The position numbers were made by a program, and so were the translations under genes. From assembly GCF_012571135.1 (NCBI RefSeq), contig NZ_CP046216.1, forward strand, positions 420,936 through 484,935: a stretch of DNA of 64,000 nt, in the 5' to 3' direction. Of the stretch, positions 38,594 to 50,494 are shown one piece after another. This stretch comes from Enterobacteriaceae endosymbiont of Donacia tomentosa. Lineage in GTDB: Bacteria; Pseudomonadota; Gammaproteobacteria; Enterobacterales; Enterobacteriaceae. The notes under the pieces are model-generated. The model was not told where the DNA came from. It searched no databases and saw only the letters and a list, made by a program, of their open reading frames with translations. How positions within the stretch are numbered: position 1 is the first letter of the stretch; each line of letters starts with the position of its first letter.

Positions 38594-38611
38594 TACCTTT
38601 TTATGAAGGTA
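38594..38611 (+). terminator. probable terminator after mnmA
   Basis: TACCTT (38594-38599) pairs with AAGGTA (38606-38611) around a 6-base loop, followed by GTGTATTATTTTTATT. It is a rare G/C-containing hairpin 60 bases after the mnmA stop. Confidence 0.45.
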
Positions 38612-38817
38612 GTGTATTATTTTTATTCAAAAAAATTTTTAGTAAATATTTTATTTAGTTTTAAAAAAATATTTAAATTATTTTATATAAATATATTATA
38701 TATTTTTTAATTATTTATCATTTAAATTTTTTATAATATATGTTTTCTATAAAAAATATTTTTTATATTAATCAAATTAATAAATATTAAATAACGTTTG
38801 GCTAGAGTTTTTTTTAT

Positions 38818-39942
38818 ATGAAAAATCAAAATGTTAAAAAAGCACTAATTAACCTTAATAATATTAATAAATCTTTTTTTGGTAAAAAAATCATTTCTAA
38901 TTTTCAATTAAATATAAATAACGGCGAATTTATTACTTTTTTAGGTCCTTCAGGTTGTGGTAAAACTACAATTCTTAGACTAATTGCTGGTTTAGAGAAA
39001 GTAGATAGTGGTTCAATTCTATTGAATAATGAAGAAATCACATACAAACCAGCTGAAGACAGACAAATAAATATGGTTTTTCAAAGTTATGCTTTATTTC
39101 CTCACATGTCAGTATTTGCAAATATAGCATTTGGTTTACAAATGCAAAAAAAACCATATAAAGAAATAGTAAAAAAAGTAGAAAAAATATTAGAAATGGT
39201 TCAATTAACAAAATTTGCATATAGAAAACCACATGAATTATCAGGAGGACAACAACAAAGAGTTGCTATCGCAAGAGCAGTAATTAATCAACCAAGAATA
39301 TTATTATTAGATGAATCATTATCCGCTTTAGATTATAGATTACGTAAGAAAATGCAGAATGAATTAAAAGCTTTACAAAGAAAATTAGGGATTACTTTTA
39401 TTTTAGTAACACATAATCAAGAAGAAGCTTTAAGTATATCAGATCGTATTATTTTATTACGTAATGGAAAAATAGAACAAGAAGGGACTCCTAGAGAAAT
39501 ATATGAAGAACCAAAAAATTTGTTTGTAGCTAAATTTATAGGAGATATTAATATATTTGATGCAATTATTTTAAAAAAACTAAGTAATAAACAAGTACAA
39601 GCTAACCTAGAAGGTTATATATGTAATATTAAAGTTTCTTTTCCTGTTATTTCTGGGGAAAGAATACATGTATTATTAAGACCTGAAGATTTAAAAATAA
39701 AAGAAATAGATAATAATGTATCTGGAAAAGGATTAATTGGTTATGTAAAAGAAAAAAATTATAAAGGAATGACTTTAGAATCAACATTAGAATTAGAGAA
39801 TGGTAAAATTATTACTGTTAGTGAATTTTTCAATGAAAATGACCCTTACGTTGATCATGCCTTAAATCAAAAAATGTTAATTAATTGGGTTGAAACATGG
39901 GAGGTCACACTACCTTATGAAAAAAATAATGGGATATATTAA
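38818..39942 (+). CDS. potA: spermidine/putrescine ABC transporter ATPase PotA
   Basis: A 374-residue ABC ATPase (E. coli 378). Walker A is G-P-S-G-C-G-K-T-T (about residues 43-51), the signature [14 protein letters not shown] and Walker B I-L-L-L-D-E-S are present, and the H-loop reads V-T-H-N. The C-terminal TOBE-type domain (V-L-L-R-P-E-D) is kept. It powers polyamine uptake with PotB and PotC. AGAG lies ahead of the ATG; its end overlaps the start of potB. Confidence 0.96.
   Translation: MKNQNVKKALINLNNINKSFFGKKIISNFQLNINNGEFITFLGPSGCGKTTILRLIAGLEKVDSGSILLNNEEITYKPAEDRQINMVFQSYALFPHMSVFANIAFGLQMQKKPYKEIVKKVEKILEMVQLTKFAYRKPHELSGGQQQRVAIARAVINQPRILLLDESLSALDYRLRKKMQNELKALQRKLGITFILVTHNQEEALSISDRIILLRNGKIEQEGTPREIYEEPKNLFVAKFIGDINIFDAIILKKLSNKQVQANLEGYICNIKVSFPVISGERIHVLLRPEDLKIKEIDNNVSGKGLIGYVKEKNYKGMTLESTLELENGKIITVSEFFNENDPYVDHALNQKMLINWVETWEVTLPYEKNNGIY
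39899..39905 (+). promoter_or_regulatory. Shine-Dalgarno of potB inside potA
   Basis: GGGAGGT lies within the last codons of potA, 11 bases before the ATG at 39917. It supports that ATG over the upstream ATG at 39890, which lies before this site. Confidence 0.6.
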
Positions 39943-40783
39943 AAATATTATTATTTTTTTGATTATTGGTTGGTTATTATTATTTATTCTTTTACCTAAT
40001 ATAATGATTATTATTATCAGTTTTTTAACAAAAAATAATAATCATTTAATTACGTTGAATTTTTCATTAAAAAATTATTTAAAATTATTAAATTCTTTAT
40101 ATATTAAAGTATTTCTTCATTCATTATATATTTCATGTATTACTACAATAATTTGTTTGTTAATAGGATATCCTTTTGCTTTTGCTTTAACAAAAATTTC
40201 TACTAAAAAAAGATCATTAATGTTATTTTTTTTATTTTTACCATTTTGGGTTAATTCTTTAATTAGAATATATTGTTTAAAAATATTCTTTGGAGTAAAT
40301 GGATGGTTAAATTATATTTTAATTTTTTTGAAAATTATAAATCATCCTATACATATAATATATACTACTATAGCTGTAATTTTAGGATTAATATATATTT
40401 TATTACCCTTTATGATTATGCCTATATATTCTAGTTTAGAAAAATTAGATTTTTTTTATATAGAAGCTGCAAAAGATCTAGGTGCCCCAGCTTGGAAAAT
40501 TTTCTTGTATATAACTATTCCTTTAACTACTCCAGGTATTATTGCTGGTTGTTCATTAGTTTTTTTATCAGCTATGGGTATGTTTTATATTGCTGACTTG
40601 ATGGGAGGAGCTAAAAATTTACTAGTAGGAAATCTTATTAAAATCCAATTTCTAAATATAAGAGACTGGCCCTTAGGATCAGCTATCAGTACAATGATAA
40701 CATTCATTACAGGAATATTCTTAATATTATATTTAAAAATAATTAAATTTTTAGATAAAAAGGAATTAAAAAATAATGTTTAG
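39917..40783 (+). CDS. potB: spermidine/putrescine ABC transporter permease PotB
   Basis: An inner-membrane permease of 288 residues with six predicted helices. It has the EAA loop [14 protein letters not shown] that contacts PotA, and the conserved F-W-x-N-S-L-I-R-I-Y and F-L-N-I-R-D-W-P segments of E. coli PotB. The frame also has an ATG at 39890, but 39917 follows a strong ribosome site and gives the family's N terminus. It overlaps potA by 26 bases and potC by 8, indicating translational coupling. Confidence 0.94.
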   Translation: MKKIMGYIKNIIIFLIIGWLLLFILLPNIMIIIISFLTKNNNHLITLNFSLKNYLKLLNSLYIKVFLHSLYISCITTIICLLIGYPFAFALTKISTKKRSLMLFFLFLPFWVNSLIRIYCLKIFFGVNGWLNYILIFLKIINHPIHIIYTTIAVILGLIYILLPFMIMPIYSSLEKLDFFYIEAAKDLGAPAWKIFLYITIPLTTPGIIAGCSLVFLSAMGMFYIADLMGGAKNLLVGNLIKIQFLNIRDWPLGSAISTMITFITGIFLILYLKIIKFLDKKELKNNV

Positions 40784-41573
40784 AAACATTTGTAGAATAA
40801 TTTTTATAAATTTAATTTATTGCTGGTTTTATATACCTATTATTCTTATTATAATAAATTCTTTTAATAAATCAAAATTTGGAGTTAAATGGGAAGGATT
40901 TAGTATAAAATGGTATTATGCAATTTTACATAATTATTCTTTATTAGAAGTAACATATCATTCATTACTTATTGGCTGTATTACTGCAGTTTTTGCAACT
41001 TTACTTGGATTACTAATATCTTTATCTCTATGTTATTATAATATTCATCTTAAATCATTTATAAGTACTTTATTATTTATAGTAATAATGTCACCAGATA
41101 TCGTTATGGCAATTTCTTTATTATTATTATTTATCTTACTAGATTTCCCTTTAGGTTTTTGGTCTTTACTTATTTCACATATTACTTTTTGCTTGCCGTA
41201 TGTTGTTATTACTATATATTCACAACTAAAAAATTTTGATAATAAAATATTTGAAGCTGCCAAGGATTTAGGTGCTAGCGAATTTATTATTTTAACAAAA
41301 ATAATATTACCATTAATATTTCCTGCAATAATTTCTAGTTGGTTATTAAGTTTCGCTTTATCAATGGATGATGTAACAATATCAACATTTGTAACAGGAC
41401 CTACATATGAAGTACTTCCATTAAGAATTTATTCAATGGCAAAAATAGGTATTTCACCAGAAATAAATGTTTTAGCTACTATATTAATAGTAATATCTTT
41501 ATGTTTAGTGATTTTGAGTAGAATTATTTTAGGAAAATACAAAACATATAATCAAATAACTTCTCCTTACTAA
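40776..41573 (+). CDS. potC: spermidine/putrescine ABC transporter permease PotC
   Basis: A 265-residue permease (E. coli 264) with about six helices and the EAA motif [11 protein letters not shown]. It also carries M-S-P-D-I-V-M-A-I-S-L and S-F-V/T-F-V-T-G-P-T-Y-E type segments characteristic of PotC. It pairs with PotB to form the channel. In E. coli potD, the periplasmic binding protein, follows directly; here the next gene is the convergent mutM, so the operon ends without a binding protein. Confidence 0.95.
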   Translation: MFRNICRIIFINLIYCWFYIPIILIIINSFNKSKFGVKWEGFSIKWYYAILHNYSLLEVTYHSLLIGCITAVFATLLGLLISLSLCYYNIHLKSFISTLLFIVIMSPDIVMAISLLLLFILLDFPLGFWSLLISHITFCLPYVVITIYSQLKNFDNKIFEAAKDLGASEFIILTKIILPLIFPAIISSWLLSFALSMDDVTISTFVTGPTYEVLPLRIYSMAKIGISPEINVLATILIVISLCLVILSRIILGKYKTYNQITSPY

Positions 41574-41587
41574 AATAATTTTTAGTA
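41568..41587. terminator. hairpin between convergent potC and mutM
   Basis: TACTAAAA (41568-41575) pairs perfectly with TTTTAGTA (41580-41587) around loop TAAT. It includes the potC stop codon and ends just short of the mutM stop. A T tract follows only partly. Confidence 0.45.
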
Positions 41588-41588
41588 T

Positions 41589-42404
41589 TTAAATTTGACA
41601 TTTACTACAAAAAAAAGTACTTCTATTTCTTTGTTTGATTTTAATAATTTTTGTACAACAGATTTTACATAATTTATTTTGTTTACCATAAACAAATAAC
41701 AATTTATGAAAATTACCAATCTTTCTATTAGGTTGTCTATAATCTTTTATAGACGAACCACCATATTTAATAGACTTATTTAAAATATATTTAATATTCT
41801 TAACAAGAATATTAATTTCTTTAAAATTTAAAGTCTTTGATATTCTTGTAGGTAAAATTTTTGATAAAAATAATGATTCACTAGCGTATATATTTCCTAT
41901 CCCAGTTACAATACAATTATCCATCAATAATATTTTTATAGGAATATTTTTTTTCTTAGTAAATTTATATAAATACTTACTATTAAATTCGTTTTTTAGT
42001 GGTTCTGGACCTAATTTTTTTAAAAAAATATTATCTTTATAATTTTTAGTTTCCCATAACCAAAAACCAAACTTTCTTGAATCTGTATACCGTAAAATAA
42101 TATTATTATCCATAATTAAATCAATATGATCATGTTTACCGTATGATAACATGTCTTTTTCTATTATAAATAAATTTCCTGTCATACCTAAATGAATTAT
42201 AATTGAGTTGTATAATAGTATTATTATAATATATCTTCCTCTTCTTTTAATATTTAAAATTTTTTGATTATGTATATTAACTATATTCCTTGGAATAAGG
42301 TACTTTAACTTTTTATTTCTTACTATAGCATAACTAATAATTTTTTTTTCTAAATAAGGTTTAATCATGTTTTTAATAACTTCTACTTCAGGTAATTCAG
42401 GCAT
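41589..42404 (-). CDS. mutM: formamidopyrimidine-DNA glycosylase MutM (Fpg)
   Basis: A 271-residue base-excision glycosylase (E. coli 269) that removes 8-oxoguanine and formamidopyrimidines. The catalytic N terminus M-P-E-L-P-E-V-E-V is intact, with Pro2 as nucleophile after Met removal. The H2TH segment G-I-G-N-I-Y-A-S-E, the K in K-S-I-K-Y-G-G-S-S and the C-terminal four-cysteine zinc finger (C-K-I-C-C near 245, C-S-K-C near the end) are all present. It lies 7 bases downstream of mnmE on the same strand, a position unlike E. coli. Confidence 0.97.
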   Translation of the reverse strand: MPELPEVEVIKNMIKPYLEKKIISYAIVRNKKLKYLIPRNIVNIHNQKILNIKRRGRYIIIILLYNSIIIHLGMTGNLFIIEKDMLSYGKHDHIDLIMDNNIILRYTDSRKFGFWLWETKNYKDNIFLKKLGPEPLKNEFNSKYLYKFTKKKNIPIKILLMDNCIVTGIGNIYASESLFLSKILPTRISKTLNFKEINILVKNIKYILNKSIKYGGSSIKDYRQPNRKIGNFHKLLFVYGKQNKLCKICCTKIIKIKQRNRSTFFCSKCQI

Positions 42405-42411
42405 AATAAAT

Positions 42412-43776
42412 TTATTTACCTATACAAAAATTAGAAAAAATAGATTTCAATAAATCTTTTGATGTAAATTTTCCAGTTAAGAGATCTAATTCTTTTTGTA
42501 CTAATCTTAAAGTTTCAGATAATAATTCAATTAATTTTATGTCTAAAAATTCTTTTTTTGCTTCTTTAAGAAGAAGATATATATTATTTAATGTATTTAT
42601 ATGTCTTTCTCGAGCTGTAAATTGATCTTCATTATTATTAGTATAAAGAATATTATTCCTAATAAAATTCATTAATATTAAAATACCTTTTTTTGTTTTT
42701 ACAGATAATTTTATTGTAGTAAAATCCTTGTTTTTAATTAATTCAGGAACACTATTTGTCACATCTATTTTATTACGTATAACAATAATTGGTATATTTT
42801 TTATATATTTTTTTATATCATTATTAATTATTTTTAATAAATTTTTTTCAGACATTTTATCTTCAATAATTAAAAATAAATAATTAGACTTTTTTATTAT
42901 TTCAAAAGTTTTTTTAATCCCAATACTTTCAATTTTATTATTAGTTTTTCTAATTCCTGCTGTGTCAATTATTTCTATTGGTACAGAATTAATATAAATA
43001 TTTTCATGTAAAATATCTCTGGTTGTTCCAGGAATATCTGTAATTATAGAAATATCTTTATTAGTAATTAAGTTCATTAAACTGGATTTTCCAGAATTAG
43101 GAGGTCCAATCAGTGTTATTTTTATTCCTTCCCTAATTCTAATACCATTTTTTACATATTCCATAATATGCATTAAATTATCTAATAATTTATCTAATTT
43201 TCTTAAAATATTTTTACAAAAAATAGAAAAATTAATTTCATACTCAAATTCAAGAAAAGATTCTATTTCTGTTCTTAAGTTTATAAGATTTATTGAAAAG
43301 ATCTTTAATAATTTTGAAAATTTACCATGCATTAAATTCATAGCTGCAAAAACGGCAGCTTTTGAATTAGCTGAGATTATATCTGTGATTGCTTCTGCTT
43401 GAGTTAAATCAATTTTTTTATTTAAAAAAGCCCTTTCTGAAAATTCTCCTGGATTAGCAATCCTAATACCAGATATATTAACAATGTCATTTATTAATAA
43501 ATCTAATAATATTGGTCCTCCATGACATTGTAATTCTAAAACATCTTCTCCTGTAAAGGAATAAGGTTTTAGAAATAATAAAACAATTCCTTTATCTATA
43601 ATTTTATTTTTATAAAAAAAAGATAAATAATGAGCATATCTTGGTTTTATATATGTAAGTTTTAATGTATGTTTAATTACATTAAATACTTTATTGCCAG
43701 ATATTCTTATAATACCTACACCACCTTGCCCTAATGGAGTTGCTCTTGCAATAATTGTATCTGTATTTCTTTCCAT
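42412..43776 (-). CDS. mnmE: tRNA modification GTPase MnmE (TrmE)
   Basis: A 454-residue protein, the same length as E. coli MnmE, that works with MnmG on U34. The N-terminal formyl-THF-binding domain starts D-T-I-I-A-R-A-T-P-L-G. The G domain has G-P-P-N-S-G-K-S-S, D-I-P-G-T-T-R-D, D-T-A-G and N-K-I-D. The C terminus ends F-C-I-G-K with the essential cysteine. It lies 10 bases after yidC, keeping the enteric rnpA-yidC-mnmE order. Confidence 0.97.
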   Translation of the reverse strand: MERNTDTIIARATPLGQGGVGIIRISGNKVFNVIKHTLKLTYIKPRYAHYLSFFYKNKIIDKGIVLLFLKPYSFTGEDVLELQCHGGPILLDLLINDIVNISGIRIANPGEFSERAFLNKKIDLTQAEAITDIISANSKAAVFAAMNLMHGKFSKLLKIFSINLINLRTEIESFLEFEYEINFSIFCKNILRKLDKLLDNLMHIMEYVKNGIRIREGIKITLIGPPNSGKSSLMNLITNKDISIITDIPGTTRDILHENIYINSVPIEIIDTAGIRKTNNKIESIGIKKTFEIIKKSNYLFLIIEDKMSEKNLLKIINNDIKKYIKNIPIIVIRNKIDVTNSVPELIKNKDFTTIKLSVKTKKGILILMNFIRNNILYTNNNEDQFTARERHINTLNNIYLLLKEAKKEFLDIKLIELLSETLRLVQKELDLLTGKFTSKDLLKSIFSNFCIGK

Positions 43777-43786
43777 AACTTTATAA

Positions 43787-45415
43787 TTAAATTTTAATTT
43801 TTTTCTTATTTATTTGTAAAGAAATCCATTTCTGTTGTAATAATGTTATTATATTACTAACTATATAGTATAATACTAATCCAGATGGGAACCATAAAAA
43901 AAATAAACTAAAAATAAAAGGTATTAAATACATAATTTTCATTTGTTTGTTATCTTTAGAATTACTTTGTGATGTTTTCTGAATAAAAAACATAGTAATA
44001 CCCATTATGATTGGTAATATATAGTAAGGATCTTCTGATGACAAATCTTTAATCCAAAAAATAAATGGTGCATGTCGTAATTCTACAGAATTTGTTAACA
44101 TATAATATAATGATAAAAAGATGGGCATTTGTATTATTATAGGAAATAATCCAGAAAGAGGGTTAATATTTTCTCTTTTATATAAAGAAATTATTTCTTT
44201 ACTAAAACGTTGTTTATCATGTCCAAAATTTTCTTTAATTTTTTTTATTTGTGGTTGTAAAAAACGCATTTTAATCATAGAAATATATTGTTGTTTAGAT
44301 AATGGATATGTCATCATTTTAACTAAAAAAGTGATAAATATAATTGAATATCCCCAATTTCCTATAATATTATATATTAAATTTAATAATTTAAATAATG
44401 GTTGTGACAAAAACCATAATAGACCATAGTCTATAGTTAAATTTAAAAAAGGTGCAACTTTAGACATTTGTTCTGAAATTTTAGGTCCTACCCACAAAGT
44501 AGATAAAAAACTTTTTTGAGAATTTGATAAAATTATTTCATCAGATGATTTGAAGTTAATACTTGCAATATTTTCATCAATTTTTTTTGTATAAATAGTA
44601 TTTGTACCTAGTAGATGAGTTAAGATCCAAGCAGTAGCAAAATATTGTTGTGATATAGCAAGCCATCCACCAAGAGTTCTAACTTTAATATTTTTATTTT
44701 GAATAATCTTATCAAATTTATATTTAGTATATTTATTTTGTTCAGTCGAAAAAGCTATTCCATAAAATGATTTTATGGCGAAATTATTATGTTTTTTCGT
44801 TAAATATTTTTTAGGTATATAAATAGATTTTTTTATTTGCCCTAATATATTTATATAAATTTGCTGATTAGTGTTATTAAAAATTTTATGATTTATATTT
44901 ATAGCATAACTACCTCTTTCAAAAGTAAAAATTTTAATATATAAAATATTATTTTTTAAAAAAAATAAAGGTATTTTTAATATATTTTGATTTTTTTTTA
45001 ATTGATAAAAATGTGATTTTGAAAAGAAATTAAAATTTTTAGAATTATACTCAGTTTGGCCTAAATTATTTTTTTTTACTATTTCACTTTTTGCTTGATA
45101 TATAAAATTATTGTTCTTATTTAAGAAGGTAAAAAATTTCTGAGAATTTAATCTGTCTAAATAATCAACTAACTGTAGTTTTTCAATATTACCCCCATAA
45201 GGGTTAATATATAAGAGAAATTTGTCAGTTTTTACTACAATATTATTTTTTTTTTTAATTGTGTGAAAAAATTTTCTATTTTTTATGCTTAAAACTTTAA
45301 AATGCATATTTTTTGTATTATTTTTTATATAATTATTTGTATTTTGCCAATTATTCCAAATAATAATACTAATTATAAAAAAAATAATTAAAATAATATT
45401 ATCTTTTGAATCCAT
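43787..45415 (-). CDS. yidC: membrane protein insertase YidC
   Basis: A 542-residue inner-membrane protein (E. coli 548). An N-terminal helix (residues 7-23) is followed by a diverged lysine/asparagine-rich periplasmic domain. The conserved five-helix core begins near residue 340 and includes W-G-Y-S-I-I-F-I-T, S-G-L-F-P-I-I-I-Q-M-P-I-F and F-S-L-F-F-L-W-F-P-S-G-L-V-L-Y-Y. It inserts proteins alone or with SecYEG, fed by Ffh. yidD, normally between rnpA and yidC, is missing: only 97 bases remain there. Confidence 0.96.
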   Translation of the reverse strand: MDSKDNIILIIFFIISIIIWNNWQNTNNYIKNNTKNMHFKVLSIKNRKFFHTIKKKNNIVVKTDKFLLYINPYGGNIEKLQLVDYLDRLNSQKFFTFLNKNNNFIYQAKSEIVKKNNLGQTEYNSKNFNFFSKSHFYQLKKNQNILKIPLFFLKNNILYIKIFTFERGSYAININHKIFNNTNQQIYINILGQIKKSIYIPKKYLTKKHNNFAIKSFYGIAFSTEQNKYTKYKFDKIIQNKNIKVRTLGGWLAISQQYFATAWILTHLLGTNTIYTKKIDENIASINFKSSDEIILSNSQKSFLSTLWVGPKISEQMSKVAPFLNLTIDYGLLWFLSQPLFKLLNLIYNIIGNWGYSIIFITFLVKMMTYPLSKQQYISMIKMRFLQPQIKKIKENFGHDKQRFSKEIISLYKRENINPLSGLFPIIIQMPIFLSLYYMLTNSVELRHAPFIFWIKDLSSEDPYYILPIIMGITMFFIQKTSQSNSKDNKQMKIMYLIPFIFSLFFLWFPSGLVLYYIVSNIITLLQQKWISLQINKKKIKI

Positions 45416-45512
45416 TATTAATATTCTCTATATTTAATTTATGAAAACTAGATATATTAGAATTAATTTAATTATTTACTTAAAAATAAAATTGTATAGT
45501 CTTATAAAAAAT

Positions 45513-45869
45513 TTATTCTAAACATATTTTGTAAATTTTCCATATATTTTCTAAATAATTTTTAAAATTTAAATTATTTAAATTTATGATTTTTTTATTA
45601 CTTATAATAATAATATAATCTAGAATACATAGTAAATGTTGATTTAAGCGAAAATACTCACGAATAATTCTCTTAATTCGATTTCTATTACATGTTTTAT
45701 AAATTTTTTTTTTAGAAATAATAATACCTATTCTAGAATATTTGATTTTATTTTTACGACTTAAAATAATGAAATATTTACTATAAATTTTATTAGGATT
45801 TTTAAATACAAAATCAAAATCTAGTGAAGTTAATAAACGTTTTTTTTTAGAAAAATTAAAATTATTCAC
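45513..45869 (-). CDS. rnpA: ribonuclease P protein component
   Basis: A 118-residue basic protein (E. coli 119) that assists the RNase P RNA in removing tRNA 5' leaders. The family motif R-N-R-I-K-R-I-I-R-E-Y-F-R is intact. The start codon is GTG (45867-45869 on the minus strand), with the N terminus N-F-S-K-K-K-R-L-L matching the family. It lies 13 bases downstream of rpmH. The rnpB RNA was not found in the window. Confidence 0.95.
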   Translation of the reverse strand: MNNFNFSKKKRLLTSLDFDFVFKNPNKIYSKYFIILSRKNKIKYSRIGIIISKKKIYKTCNRNRIKRIIREYFRLNQHLLCILDYIIIISNKKIINLNNLNFKNYLENIWKIYKICLE

Positions 45870-45882
45870 TTTTATTCAAAAT

Positions 45883-46029
45883 TTATTTTTTATTAGATAC
45901 ACTTAAATAGATACGATTTTTTGCACGACGACGATTTATAATTTGTCGTCCATTTTTTGTTTTCATTCTAGTTCTAAAACCATGAGATCTTTTTTTTTTT
46001 AAAATAGATGGTTGAAAAGTACGTTTCAT
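45883..46029 (-). CDS. rpmH: 50S ribosomal protein bL34
   Basis: A 48-codon gene on the minus strand beginning M-K-R-T-F-Q-P-S and containing [15 protein letters not shown] and R-R-R-A-K. This is L34 (46 residues in E. coli). It leads the minus-strand rpmH-rnpA-yidC-mnmE-mutM unit. In enteric bacteria dnaA diverges from rpmH; here the divergent gene is dnaN. Confidence 0.96.
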   Translation of the reverse strand: MKRTFQPSILKKKRSHGFRTRMKTKNGRQIINRRRAKNRIYLSVSNKK

Positions 46030-46178
46030 TAATTTAATACCTTTTTTTCTATAAAATTTAATTATTACATAAAATAAATTTTTTTTATATAATTTTCTTA
46101 AAAAATTACTTTTTATATATTTGAATAATAATTACTTTTATATTGTTTTTTTTTTAAAAAAATTATACAATATTCTAT

Positions 46179-47297
46179 ATGGAATATAACATTACTATTA
46201 ACCGTGAAAATCTAATAAAACCATTGCAATATATTACTAATATTATTAGTAATCGTCCTGTAATACCCATTATAAACAATATATTAATTGATATATCAGA
46301 AAGTGGGTTAATTACATTAAAAAGTACTAATTTAGAAATAGAAATGACGTACGTTTTAGAAAATAAATTTTGTAAAGCAAAGTATTCAATTACAATATCT
46401 GGAAAAAAATTTTATAATATATGTCGTAGTTTACCAAATAAAAGTGATATCACTATATCATTAAATAATAATAGAGCAATTATATCTTCTAAAAAATGTA
46501 GTTTCGTTATTTTAACTTTACCAACAAATAATTTTCCAGTTATAGATTTTTTAAAACAAGATATTAGTTTTACACTAAATCATAAAATAATTAAAACATT
46601 TATAAATTCTACATATTTTTCAATAGCTAATAATGATGTACGAAAATATTTAAATGGTTTATTTTTAGAAATTAAAAATAATATTTTAAGTGTTGTATCT
46701 ACTGACGGACATCGTTTGTCTATTTTTTATTATCATTTAAAAAATAAATTAAATAGTTATTCTGTGATAATACCTCGAAAAAGTATATTTGAATTATCGA
46801 AATTAGTAAATGATTCAAATGAACTAGTAAATATTAAAATTAATAAAGGTAATATTTGTTTTATTTTTCAAAATTTTAAATTTATATCTAAACTTATTGA
46901 AAGTAATTTTCCCGATTATAATAAAATTATGCCTAAAAAATTTTATGTAACTATTAAAGTAAATAGAATTTTTTTTAAAAATGCTTTAAAAAGAGTTTCT
47001 TTATTAGTAAATGAAAATACTAAAAGTGTTACTTTATTTTTAAATAATTGTAATTTAAAAATATTTACTAGCAATATTGATAATGAAAAAGCAGAAGAAT
47101 CATTGACAATAATTACTTATAATCATGATTTTAGTAATATAAGTATATCTTTTAATATTAATTATTTAATTGATGTATTAAATATACTAGATAATGATTT
47201 TATCAAAATATCATTTATTGATGAAGTATCCAGTATAAAAATAGAAGATTATTATAAAAAAAATAAAATTTATTTTATCATGCCTATGAAAACCTAA
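46179..47297 (+). CDS. dnaN: DNA polymerase III beta sliding clamp
   Basis: A 372-residue protein (E. coli 366) that forms the dimeric ring tethering Pol III to DNA. It opens with R-E-N-L-I-K-P-L-Q and has T-D-G-H-R-L-S near residue 175. It ends with F-I-M-P-M-K-T, matching the M-P-M-R-L hydrophobic-cleft tail of E. coli. It stands directly beside rpmH with no dnaA upstream. Only 149 A/T-rich bases separate them, and no DnaA box (TTATNCACA) was seen there. Confidence 0.97.
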   Translation: MEYNITINRENLIKPLQYITNIISNRPVIPIINNILIDISESGLITLKSTNLEIEMTYVLENKFCKAKYSITISGKKFYNICRSLPNKSDITISLNNNRAIISSKKCSFVILTLPTNNFPVIDFLKQDISFTLNHKIIKTFINSTYFSIANNDVRKYLNGLFLEIKNNILSVVSTDGHRLSIFYYHLKNKLNSYSVIIPRKSIFELSKLVNDSNELVNIKINKGNICFIFQNFKFISKLIESNFPDYNKIMPKKFYVTIKVNRIFFKNALKRVSLLVNENTKSVTLFLNNCNLKIFTSNIDNEKAEESLTIITYNHDFSNISISFNINYLIDVLNILDNDFIKISFIDEVSSIKIEDYYKKNKIYFIMPMKT

Positions 47298-47306
47298 ATA
47301 ATGTTG

Positions 47307-47346
47307 AATTTAATTTTATTGAAAATTAAATTAATATTATTTTTTT
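47307..47346 (+). terminator. terminator after dnaN
   Basis: An 11-bp perfect stem, AATTTAATTTT (47307-47317) with AAAATTAAATT (47322-47332), has loop ATTG and is followed by AATATTATTTTTTT. It implies that gyrB is transcribed separately from dnaN, at the place where recF normally lies. Confidence 0.65.
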
Positions 47347-47375
47347 ACAGATATATTAAATATAAGTGAGAGTAA

Positions 47376-49790
<2,415 letters not shown>

Positions 49791-49836
49791 CTTATATATT
49801 TTACTTTTTAATAAAATTATTTTCATGTATTAAAAT

Positions 49837-49869
49837 AAATAAAATTTCCATAAATGAAATTTATTTTTT
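49837..49869 (+). terminator. terminator between convergent gyrB and rpoZ
   Basis: AAATTTC (49842-49848) pairs with GAAATTT (49856-49862), extended by four pairs across one bulged A (49837-49840 with 49863-49866), with a 7-base loop and a T run to 49869. Confidence 0.45.
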
Positions 49870-49926
49870 ATATTTTAAACGCGTATTTCTCAAATATTTT
49901 ATATAAAATACTTAAAATAAAAAATA

Positions 49927-50178
49927 TTAATAATTATTCAAATTTATAGATTTAAATTCTTGATTTATATTTTTTTCATAGTTATTTAATATTTTTTCAT
50001 TTATTAAACCTAATTCGATTTCACGTAACGCTACAATTGTAGTTTTATCATCTTCTTCTGGTATTAATGGATTTTTTCCTCTTATTTGTATTTGTCTAGC
50101 TCTTTTTGAAGCTATAAGTACTAAATCAAAGCGATTTCCTATTTTTTTAACAGCATTTTCAACTGTAATTCTTGCCAT
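49927..50178 (-). CDS. rpoZ: RNA polymerase omega subunit
   Basis: An 83-residue protein (E. coli 91) beginning [10 protein letters not shown] and containing [16 protein letters not shown] and the [12 protein letters not shown] block. Omega assists assembly of beta-prime and is part of the ppGpp site in E. coli. The spoT and gmk genes that flank rpoZ in enterics are not adjacent. AAGGAATATTTT precedes the ATG. Confidence 0.95.
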   Translation of the reverse strand: MARITVENAVKKIGNRFDLVLIASKRARQIQIRGKNPLIPEEDDKTTIVALREIELGLINEKILNNYEKNINQEFKSINLNNY

Positions 50179-50494
50179 AAAATATTCCTTAATAAGAAAT
50201 AATTAATTATTCATAATTAATTTATAAATAATTAAAATATACTTAAATTATAATCTTAATTTTTTAGATATGGAATTTTATAATTTTAAAATTATAAATA
50301 AAGCTTATTTTAAAACAAATCACTAATTTTATAATAAAATATCATTAAATAATTATTAATTTTAGTTTTTTTAATATAACATATTTATATTAAAAATATA
50401 TATAAAAATATGTAAACAATTCTTGAGTTGTAATACCATATATTTTATTTAATAATTTGATAAAAAAATTTTTTATAAAAAAGAGATTATTTAT
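50179..50494. other. 316-base gene-free interval between divergent rpoZ and ppa
   Basis: No gene, repeat or structured RNA recognised. It presumably holds the two divergent promoters. AAAAAAGAGATTATTT before ppa supplies its ribosome site. Confidence 0.55.
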
